Shown in pieces: positions 1 to 6,028 of a stretch of DNA of 8,140 nucleotides. Each line of letters begins with the position of its first letter. Positions within the stretch are counted from its first letter, which is position 1. Source of the stretch: Flavobacteriales bacterium (lineage in GTDB: Bacteria; Bacteroidota; Bacteroidia; Flavobacteriales; Crocinitomicaceae); NCBI GenBank assembly GCA_947375085.1, contig CANCEQ010000137.1:1-8140 (forward strand). The letters run 5' to 3'. A program made the position numbers and the translations under genes. The notes under the pieces are model-generated. The model saw only the letters and a list, made by a program, of their open reading frames with translations, did not search any database and was not told the origin of the DNA.

Positions 1-1486
1 GTTTATGTGAAACATTAGTTATTTTTTTGACCTTATAAATATTTAAATACCAAAATGCTACTTTAGTTGTCATTAATGTTTGACAACATTTATCAAGTTT
101 AATTCCTCTCTTTAAATAAACAGAATCAGAATCCTCTTGATTGATTTCACTTACAATGAAATCGGGACTATAATATTTAAAAACCTCTCTTTCACCTAAA
201 AAATCATTCCAAATTGGAAATGCTAGACTCTTCGACCCCCAATTAAAAGCAGGAGCCCAAGAACCAATTACAACATCATTTTTGTTATTTTGTTTTTGAA
301 AATACAGATTCAGTTTTTTTACGGTGTAGGTTCTTTCTGAATAAGCTTTAAAATAAAAAAAGCTATTAATACAAATTAGACAAAATATTGAACTAGTAGT
401 AATTAATTTAAATTTATTATTATTTAAATAATAACCAATTACTATTGAAATAAAAAAACCCATCGAAAGATAAAAACTTAAAAGATAACGTATGGGAAGA
501 TAATCTAAAGTAAGCTTATGTAATTCAAGAATAAACCATGATAGACAAAAAAGTAATAATTTAACATATTCTTTTGAATACTGCCTCTTTAGCAATCCTT
601 TAATTGCTACAATTAAAGAAATAAAAAATAAGAATGAAAAAAGAAAATATCTTTTACCAATAAAATTAGCTCTAATGTTTCTCCATATTAAATCAAAATT
701 TATCGAATCCAACAAAATCCCTCCTGATTGTTGCTTTGAAACCATTAACCATTCTTTCTTAAAAGGTAATATCCATAAAAACAAAACACAAACAATTATA
801 ATAATTAAAAACCCAAATGATAACTTCATCCAACTTCTATTAAAAATATCAGAATAGTAAAAACAACCAATTAAACTCATCATCAACGGGATAAGTAAAA
901 CATAAATAAATTGAATCTTAAATAAAACCACAATAAGTAAAATCAAAAACAAAACAACAAATTGAAAGTAAACTTTATCATTTTTATGAAATGATAAAAT
1001 CAAAGCCGAAATCACTAATAACATTGACGAATACATTTCAGCTAAACACATATGGCTATACTGATGAATCGGTAGTAACGTCATTGTTGTTAAAACAAAA
1101 GTGACTCCAATTAGAATCGTTTTTTTATTAAAATAAAAAACACACAAAAGAGCTAAACAAAAAAAGAGAGTTAATGATCTAGCCATCAAAAAATTGACTC
1201 CAAAAACTTTAAAAAAAGGAAATAAGAAAAGAGAAAAGAGTGGTGTTTTTAAAAAATTATCGCAATCCATCAAATTAAAATGATAGTGACTTACCCAATT
1301 TCTAATTTGGATAGTATTTAAACCTTCATCAGTCCATCCACCTCTACTTCCTCCTGATATAATTAAATCAGAATCAGCTGATAAAAAAACAAATTGAGAT
1401 AACAGATAAAAAAATAAAAGTATGAAATAAAATACGCCTAAAAAACCAATTTTATTTTTGAAAAAATTTAACACATATACCCCCAT
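1..1486 (-). CDS. GT-C fold membrane glycosyltransferase (family 39/ArnT/PMT-like), 3' end cut by window edge
   Basis: Reading from the ATG at 1486-1484, the minus strand stays open for 495 codons to the window edge, so the C-terminus is missing. An in-frame TAA lies eleven codons upstream and no other good start lies between. The product is rich in hydrophobic helices. Residues about 14-35 form a first membrane segment. The following loop contains GGWTDEGLN with an Asp-Glu pair at 53-54, the position where GT-C enzymes carry their catalytic acidic residue. Next come an LKTPLF segment at 79-84 and an FGVNFLMAR helix start, a layout typical of lipid-phosphate-sugar-dependent transferases (ArnT, PMT, GT39). 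By family knowledge, such enzymes move a sugar from a polyprenyl-phosphate donor to an acceptor on the periplasmic side. The acceptor cannot be told here. The start lies 63 bases after the stop of the adaptor gene, so co-transcription is possible. The coding call is strong; the GT-C assignment rests on topology and the DE loop, not on an alignment. Confidence 0.8.
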   Translation of the reverse strand, partial: MGVYVLNFFKNKIGFLGVFYFILLFFYLLSQFVFLSADSDLIISGGSRGGWTDEGLNTIQIRNWVSHYHFNLMDCDNFLKTPLFSLFLFPFFKVFGVNFLMARSLTLFFCLALLCVFYFNKKTILIGVTFVLTTMTLLPIHQYSHMCLAEMYSSMLLVISALILSFHKNDKVYFQFVVLFLILLIVVLFKIQFIYVLLIPLMMSLIGCFYYSDIFNRSWMKLSFGFLIIIIVCVLFLWILPFKKEWLMVSKQQSGGILLDSINFDLIWRNIRANFIGKRYFLFSFLFFISLIVAIKGLLKRQYSKEYVKLLLFCLSWFILELHKLTLDYLPIRYLLSFYLSMGFFISIVIGYYLNNNKFKLITTSSIFCLICINSFFYFKAYSERTYTVKKLNLYFQKQNNKNDVVIGSWAPAFNWGSKSLAFPIWNDFLGEREVFKYYSPDFIVSEINQEDSDSVYLKRGIKLDKCCQTLMTTKVAFWYLNIYKVKKITNVSHK

Positions 1487-1549
1487 CTGAAAATAATACT
1501 TAATGTTGTATTGTAATTACAAAAAACGATTTGTACTTCAAGATTTTTT

Positions 1550-2590
1550 TTATTTTAATATCTTTAACCCATCATCCAACCCCTTAACCAAACACTTATC
1601 ACCTACTGACTTCAAGATATTCACTTTTTTCTTAGCAGTTTTTCCATTTTCTAAAATAGTTACAAAATTCCTGTCTATAAATCGCTTTGGTACAGAAGCA
1701 ATTGGCTTTTTCGAAAAGCGACCATAATCGACTATAATAATTGTTCCATCTACCAAAAAAGACTTCGGAATATCAGCTTTTGTAACTATTTCATTTCCAT
1801 TTATTTTCACAACTTCTCCAATACCAATTTTGAAACTATTTTCATCCAAATAAGTAATTTTGAGTTTCGGTTTTATAAACCCAATATCAGAATTTGAAAC
1901 AATCGTTTTCACTATAAATTGAGGTTTTTTAACTGAGTATTTTGCTACAATTTGATTCGATCTAATATTTTCACCTTCTTGTTTTTCTAATAATTGTATT
2001 TCTCCATCTTCAGGTGCTAAATAAAAATACTTTTCCATTTCTAACTCTCTCTTTTTCAAATCCTCAAAAGCAGTAAAAAATCCCTTTTCATTAAAAAAAG
2101 ATTTTTCAGTTGAAGAATGAATTTCAATATTATTTATAAATAATTTCGAAGGAGCTAACTCTTCTATATAAAGATTCCATTTATCAATTTCTTTAGGGAA
2201 TTTTGATTCTATTTCAGGTTTTAATGATTTAATTAATTCAGCTAGTTCTTTTTTCTTTTGGACCAATTCTATAAATTGCTTCCTATTATCAACTCTAAAT
2301 AATAATTGATTCTTCTTAAATTTTAGAGTCGATGAAAAATCAACTTCACCATTTATCAATGTACCTGAAACTTCAAATTGAATTGGTTTGTAATTTTGAA
2401 GACTAACAATTCCATTTTTGATTATCGAAACACTATCAATTCTGTTTTTAACAATAAATGGAATAGATTCCTCTTTTAAATTTTCTGACTTTTTATTTGC
2501 TTTTTGACTATCCCCCAAATCTTTACGAAAAATAAAGTATCCAAAAGTGAATAAAACTAAAATCAATAATAGTATGTACCCTTTTTTCAT
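1550..2590 (-). CDS. HlyD/RND-type periplasmic adaptor (membrane fusion) protein
   Basis: A 346-residue protein, close to the usual size of short adaptors. Residues 5-21 form one hydrophobic helix followed by RKD, an inner-membrane anchor or uncleaved signal. Residues about 70-100 (VSGTLINGEVDF, then KKNQLLFRVDNRKQ) look like the first half of the lipoyl/barrel-sandwich domain. Residues 104-187 are charged and helical, fitting the alpha-hairpin that contacts an outer-membrane channel. APEDGEIQLLEKQEGENIRSNQ (split here as 192-200 and 201-213) is the second lipoyl half, matching the family pattern APxdGxV...GexVxxGq. The beta-barrel follows at about 224-290, then a membrane-proximal domain from SVPKRFI (299) with GLDDG at 337-341, matching the usual VeGLxxGd ending. 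Adaptors of this class normally sit beside an RND or ABC permease. None is present here: the next gene downstream is the GT-C enzyme and the upstream gene is divergent. The true substrate and partner are unknown. No clear ribosome binding site; the ATG directly precedes the membrane helix. Confidence 0.85.
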   Translation of the reverse strand: MKKGYILLLILVLFTFGYFIFRKDLGDSQKANKKSENLKEESIPFIVKNRIDSVSIIKNGIVSLQNYKPIQFEVSGTLINGEVDFSSTLKFKKNQLLFRVDNRKQFIELVQKKKELAELIKSLKPEIESKFPKEIDKWNLYIEELAPSKLFINNIEIHSSTEKSFFNEKGFFTAFEDLKKRELEMEKYFYLAPEDGEIQLLEKQEGENIRSNQIVAKYSVKKPQFIVKTIVSNSDIGFIKPKLKITYLDENSFKIGIGEVVKINGNEIVTKADIPKSFLVDGTIIIVDYGRFSKKPIASVPKRFIDRNFVTILENGKTAKKKVNILKSVGDKCLVKGLDDGLKILK

Positions 2591-2606
2591 TTCTAAAATC
2601 TATTTT

Positions 2607-2719
2607 GTTGAAAACCCTCCAATTTGAAATCATTTTCGAGTCAGAATGAATAAAATTAACATAAATCCACCTCAAAATTGTTATTAATCCATTTTTTTGT
2701 TGAAAACTTAGTTGAAAAC
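2607..2719. repeat. Three copies of GTTGAAAAC in the divergent intergenic region
   Basis: The nonamer GTTGAAAAC occurs at 2607-2615, 2699-2707 and 2711-2719. The first two copies share a longer match, TTTTGTTGAAAAC. The last two are in tandem with a 12-base period, slightly more than one helical turn. All lie in the 141-base spacer between the adaptor gene and the unknown protein gene. Read on the other strand as TTTTCAACA, the unit agrees with the E. coli DnaA box TTATCCACA at seven of nine positions, so a protein-binding site is possible. The function is inferred, not shown. Confidence 0.45.
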
Positions 2720-2731
2720 CAAATTTTGGAG

Positions 2732-3334
2732 ATGAAAAATAAGCCTTCATCGTTTATTAACTTTGCTTTAACAAATAAAACCGAAAGTATGGCAATATTA
2801 GGAACACTTCTTAAACGTAAGTTATCTGATGATCAGGTATCAAATGTATTTATCAATGCATTGTTTGATGTTGTGGATAACGGTTTCATCGAAGTTTCAG
2901 AACTAATAAATGAAGATATAGCTTTTGTTCAATCTCCAAATATTGAGCCTAATTTAAATGGAGAATTTGCTTTAATCGTAATTGCTGCAAATCTTTCTTC
3001 ATTAGAAAGTACTTTTGATGCAGATCAAGCTGTTAGGGTTGAACAAATGATTTTTGAAAAATTAGGTAAAATTTACAGTATGTCAACAGCTGATTTCCAA
3101 ACATTAGCTAGAGAATACCAAAGTTTTATCGCTCGTGTAAATTACCCTTCAAAAAATTTAGTGTACGGAATGTCCAAAGCGATGTTTGAAAAATACAAAC
3201 TAAATGACTTTCAAGATGATTACTTCAGAAGAATGCAAGCTCCAAACCCATTGTTTTTGAAACGTATGGATGAGGTAATGGCTAATTTCATTTGGAATTG
3301 GGATGCTTTCTTCAAAAAATACAAAATGAACTAA
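2732..3334 (+). CDS. Hypothetical protein, 200 residues, no recognised family
   Basis: I do not recognise a family. The preferred start is the ATG at 2732 (MKNKPSSFINFALTNKT), giving 200 residues. An in-frame ATG at 2678 would add 18 residues, but they are translated from the GTTGAAAAC repeat pair (VENLVEN), which also occurs in non-coding sequence at 2607, so that extension is unlikely. The product is soluble-looking, with no signal peptide or clear membrane helix. It appears mostly alpha-helical: an N-terminal acidic part (LSDDQVSNVFINALFDVVDNGFIEVSELINEDIAF, about 31-65), a central helix pair and a C-terminus rich in aromatic residues (FIWNWDAFFKKYK, about 186-198). The bases GGAG abut the ATG and are too close to be a useful ribosome binding site. 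It is monocistronic, ending at a strong terminator, and is divergent from the adaptor gene. Codon use looks ordinary for the window, with no sign of recent transfer. Because it is small, cytosolic and intact, a conserved lineage-specific protein is plausible. Confidence 0.8.
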   Translation: MKNKPSSFINFALTNKTESMAILGTLLKRKLSDDQVSNVFINALFDVVDNGFIEVSELINEDIAFVQSPNIEPNLNGEFALIVIAANLSSLESTFDADQAVRVEQMIFEKLGKIYSMSTADFQTLAREYQSFIARVNYPSKNLVYGMSKAMFEKYKLNDFQDDYFRRMQAPNPLFLKRMDEVMANFIWNWDAFFKKYKMN

Positions 3335-3353
3335 AAAAATATCAGAATATTTT

Positions 3354-3388
3354 AAAAGTCTCAAATTTCAAAATTTGAGACTTTTTTT
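3354..3388 (+). terminator. Rho-independent terminator between convergent genes
   Basis: The arm AAAAGTCTCAAATTT (3354-3368) pairs perfectly with AAATTTGAGACTTTT (3371-3385) around a CA centre, so the working hairpin has about 14 pairs with a short loop. The T run continues to 3388. It lies 20 bases after the stop of the hypothetical gene. On the other strand the hairpin lies 6 bases past the stop of the acyltransferase gene and is followed by only four T residues, then AAAA, so it probably also terminates that gene, though less strongly. Confidence 0.9.
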
Positions 3389-3390
3389 AT

Positions 3391-4707
3391 TTATGAAAAT
3401 ATCATTCCCCTAAGTTTATCTCTTTTTTCTTTTAACTCCAACATTGCTTTTTCATCATTTATCATTAAAAAGATGTATTTCCATTTATAAGAAATGTGAT
3501 CTAAATACTTACTGAAAGAATAAGCATACAATCCGCTCAAAGGCATTGATATCAAATAAATTACTTTTAAATAAATTGGAAATTCAAAATAATGTGTCCC
3601 TATAAAATAGAACATTGTGTAAAAAATCGGGTATAAAATTAATCCTAACAGTACTGCTATCGGAGCAAAATACTCAATGTCCTTTGTTATTTTAGGAACC
3701 AAGACATCTGTCAATTTAAATTGAATTAAATTATGCCACAATCCAAAAACATAAATTGGCATTCCAATTATTAAGAAAAAAACAGACATTAGTAATTGTC
3801 TTAAAAACATTACCGATCGAAAACGACGGTCTAGAAAATCAGCTCTAACATCTAACTTTCTTAATCTCCATTGAATGTTTTGAAGCAATAATTGAATCTC
3901 TGAAATCTTGTATGGGGTCGTTAAATGAATTTCCTCAATTTTATTTCTGATTTCCTTTAAAAAAGTAATATCAGCTTCCACACCTTTTCCTTCTGATTTA
4001 ATGTATTTTGATGATAAAATTTCAGCTAACTCATCGACCAATAATTCCTGCTCTTTAGAATAAGAATTTACTAATACACGCTCTAAATTAACTCGGAATT
4101 TCTCAGTTAACTTTTTAGCCGTCTTTCCTTGATCAATTTTATAAGCGTCCAAATGATCTAAAACCTCTAATTGCTGACCTACATTGATTAATACAGAACT
4201 TCTGAACTTTTCTGCTTTCAAATAATTTAACCCTAATGGAACGACTTTTAAATTTAATTTTCCTTGATTCCTTTTTTCAACCTCTAGTGCAATTCTAGCA
4301 GTTCCTGATTTTAATTCTCTTAAATGTCGTTCTAAAAAACTAGTTCCTTCCGGAAAAATAACTAATGTTTTTCCTTGTTCTAAAACTCGATAACATGCTT
4401 CAAATGAATCTTGATTGGAAACACCATTTGTCGTTCCTTCTCCCCTTCTATTAATAGGAATCATATTTAAGTTCCTTAAAAGCCATAGTTTGAACTTAGA
4501 ATTAAACAATGTTCCCTTTGCCATATAATAAATTGGTTGCTTAGTAGCATACCCTATCATCATAGCATCCATTAAAGTATTAGGATGATTTGCAATTATT
4601 ATTAAAGGTCCATTATTTGATAATGAGGTACGATTGAGTATTTTAACTTCTTTATAATAGAAGCGAATCCCAATTCCAACAATCATTTTTAAAAATCTGT
4701 ATAGCAT
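3391..4707 (-). CDS. PlsC-like lysophospholipid/glycerol acyltransferase with C-terminal membrane domain
   Basis: A 438-residue protein with the acyltransferase fold in its first 200 residues. Motif I is ANHPNTLMDAMM with His41 and Asp47. Motif II is MIPINRRGEG at 82-91. Motif III is VIFPEGTS at 116-123, where Phe-Pro-Glu-Gly binds the glycerol phosphate. A later VVPLGLNY at 155-162 is the usual fourth block. Family knowledge says such enzymes move an acyl chain from acyl-CoA or acyl-ACP to a glycerol-phosphate or lysophospholipid at the inner membrane. The exact acceptor cannot be read here. His and Asp are separated by five residues rather than the classic four, as I recall for a Bacteroidota-rich subgroup (NHQNxxxDA type). 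The C-terminal half adds a charged helical linker (about 200-298) and three likely membrane helices (about 301-325, 344-370, 377-398), making it longer than a plain PlsC of about 240 residues. It converges on the hypothetical gene and is divergent from pabB. PlsB/DHAPAT-type activity is the main alternative. Confidence 0.88.
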   Translation of the reverse strand: MLYRFLKMIVGIGIRFYYKEVKILNRTSLSNNGPLIIIANHPNTLMDAMMIGYATKQPIYYMAKGTLFNSKFKLWLLRNLNMIPINRRGEGTTNGVSNQDSFEACYRVLEQGKTLVIFPEGTSFLERHLRELKSGTARIALEVEKRNQGKLNLKVVPLGLNYLKAEKFRSSVLINVGQQLEVLDHLDAYKIDQGKTAKKLTEKFRVNLERVLVNSYSKEQELLVDELAEILSSKYIKSEGKGVEADITFLKEIRNKIEEIHLTTPYKISEIQLLLQNIQWRLRKLDVRADFLDRRFRSVMFLRQLLMSVFFLIIGMPIYVFGLWHNLIQFKLTDVLVPKITKDIEYFAPIAVLLGLILYPIFYTMFYFIGTHYFEFPIYLKVIYLISMPLSGLYAYSFSKYLDHISYKWKYIFLMINDEKAMLELKEKRDKLRGMIFS

Positions 4708-4735
4708 TTATATCGATTTTGCTTTAAGTAACTAT

Positions 4736-4767
4736 CTAATTTAATAATATTATCAAAGCTTATTCAA
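4736..4767 (-). promoter_or_regulatory. Possible promoter of the acyltransferase gene
   Basis: On the minus strand TAAATTAG (4743-4736) differs by one base from the Bacteroidota -7 consensus TAnnTTTG. A TTG (4767-4765) lies 21 bases upstream, within the accepted spacing for the -33 element. Transcription would begin about 20 bases before the ATG at 4707. This rests on consensus matching in very AT-rich sequence, so chance is a real alternative. Confidence 0.3.
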
Positions 4768-4800
4768 TCTCCTTTACGCAATAAATCCAAATCTGTTTCT

Positions 4801-4808
4801 TAAATTTG
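4801..4808 (+). promoter_or_regulatory. Bacteroidota-type -7 promoter element for pabB-tilS
   Basis: TAAATTTG is a perfect match to TAnnTTTG, the -7 element of the primary sigma factor of Bacteroidota. It ends 17 bases before the pabB ATG, so the leader would be only about ten bases long and A-rich, which is common in this phylum. No good TTTG or TTG lies at the usual -33 distance; the nearest candidate, TTTA at 4773-4776, is four to five bases too far. Confidence 0.5.
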
Positions 4809-4825
4809 AATCTCAGGTTAAAAAA

Positions 4826-6028
4826 ATGAAAAATATTCCAATTTCATATTTAAATAGTAACGACGGTAGTGGACTTTTAGCGTTTGGCGAGGGTAATAAT
4901 ATAATTTCTAATTCAGGTAATTCTATAGCTCAACTTTCTGATTTTCTTCAAACCAATTCTGGGCAATACATCTTTGGTTTTCTAAGCTACGATTTAAAAA
5001 ATGAAATTGAAAAGCTTTCTTCTAATAATGTGGATGGTTTAAATTTTCCAGATGTCTGCTTTTGGATTCCAAAATATGTTGTAAAATTAAGAAATGAACA
5101 TTTTGAATTTGTTCAAGGTGAAAAAAATTCTGAAAGTTTAGCCTTTTTAAATTATTTTTTAGAAGAAGAAACGGATCAAAATTTTCATAGATATGATTTT
5201 AATTTTACCCCTCGAATTTCGAAAGAAGAATACATTAAACAAGTTAATAAGCTAAAGCATCATATTCAAATAGGAAATATTTATGAAGTCAATTTTTGTC
5301 AAGAATTCTATGCAAAAAATGTTTCCATCGATTATCCTTTTGACGCTTATTTTAAACTAAACAATATAACTAAAGCTCCTTTCTCCTGTTATTTTCATAT
5401 GGATGACTATTCCATTTTTGGTGGTAGTCCTGAGAGATTTCTTAAAAAAGTAGGATCTAAATTAATCTCAGAACCAATAAAAGGAACTGCTAAAAGAGGA
5501 TTTTCAAAAGCGGAAGATGATGAACTCATTCAAGCACTCGTTTCAGATCCAAAAGAAAGAGCTGAAAATGTGATGATTGTCGATTTAGTTCGAAATGATT
5601 TATCAAAAATAGCAACAAAAAACAGTGTTCAAGTTGAAGAACTTTGCCAAATCTATAGTTTTGAAACTGTTCATCAAATGATTTCTAGAATTAGCTGCGA
5701 GATTGCAGAATCTATTAGTTTTACCGATATTATTAAAGCTACTTTCCCAATGGGATCAATGACCGGCGTTCCTAAAATAAGAGCAATGGAATTGATTGAA
5801 GAACATGAATCATTCAAAAGAGGAGTCTATTCAGGGTCAATTGGTTACATAAAACCAAATGGTGACTTTGATTTCAATGTGGTGATTCGATCTCTATTAT
5901 ACAATCAAAAAAATAATTATTTATCTTGCTCAGTTGGAGGTGCTCTTACAATTCTTTCTGATCCTGAAAAGGAATACGAAGAATGTTTAGTGAAAGTCAA
6001 ACGAATTCTAGACGGAATGAATGAGTGA
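4826..6028 (+). CDS. pabB: Aminodeoxychorismate synthase component I
   Basis: A 400-residue chorismate-utilising enzyme. PabB adds ammonia to chorismate to make 4-amino-4-deoxychorismate for p-aminobenzoate and folate, normally with PabA supplying the ammonia. The C-terminal chorismate-binding domain (about 130-398) is complete: SPERF at 201-205, PIKGTAKRG at 217-225, DPKERAENVMIVDLVRNDL (241-259), FPMGSMTGVPK at 307-317, YSGSIGYI at 335-342 and VGGALT at 370-375. Lys219 in PIKGT is the residue that forms a covalent intermediate in PabB and separates it from anthranilate synthase TrpE, which has Ala there (PIAGT). The N-terminal domain is short, as expected for the 330-450-residue PabB of Bacteroidota. 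The start is the first ATG after the promoter, ahead of an A-rich leader. Neither pabA nor pabC is in the window. The gene overlaps tilS by eight bases, implying one transcript and translational coupling. Confidence 0.93.
   Translation: MKNIPISYLNSNDGSGLLAFGEGNNIISNSGNSIAQLSDFLQTNSGQYIFGFLSYDLKNEIEKLSSNNVDGLNFPDVCFWIPKYVVKLRNEHFEFVQGEKNSESLAFLNYFLEEETDQNFHRYDFNFTPRISKEEYIKQVNKLKHHIQIGNIYEVNFCQEFYAKNVSIDYPFDAYFKLNNITKAPFSCYFHMDDYSIFGGSPERFLKKVGSKLISEPIKGTAKRGFSKAEDDELIQALVSDPKERAENVMIVDLVRNDLSKIATKNSVQVEELCQIYSFETVHQMISRISCEIAESISFTDIIKATFPMGSMTGVPKIRAMELIEEHESFKRGVYSGSIGYIKPNGDFDFNVVIRSLLYNQKNNYLSCSVGGALTILSDPEKEYEECLVKVKRILDGMNE

Noticed and set aside
675..857. Short plus-strand reading frame of 60 codons
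   Set aside because: It lies antisense inside the long GT-C membrane-protein gene, which is open across the whole region. Its product has no recognisable motif.
1503..1727. Plus-strand reading frame of 74 codons
   Set aside because: It overlaps the 3' end of the adaptor gene on the opposite strand, where the adaptor's membrane-proximal domain is clearly encoded.
2678..2731. N-terminal extension of the hypothetical protein starting at 2678
   Set aside because: The added residues are a translation of the intergenic GTTGAAAAC repeats; the start at 2732 is more natural.
2591..2731. Promoters for the divergent adaptor and hypothetical genes
   Set aside because: Only imperfect TAnnTTTG-like matches (for example TAGATTTT near 2595 on the minus strand) were found, too weak in such AT-rich sequence.
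2523..2750. Minus-strand reading frame of 75 codons
   Set aside because: It crosses the divergent spacer and overlaps both the adaptor N-terminus and the hypothetical gene, with no family resemblance.
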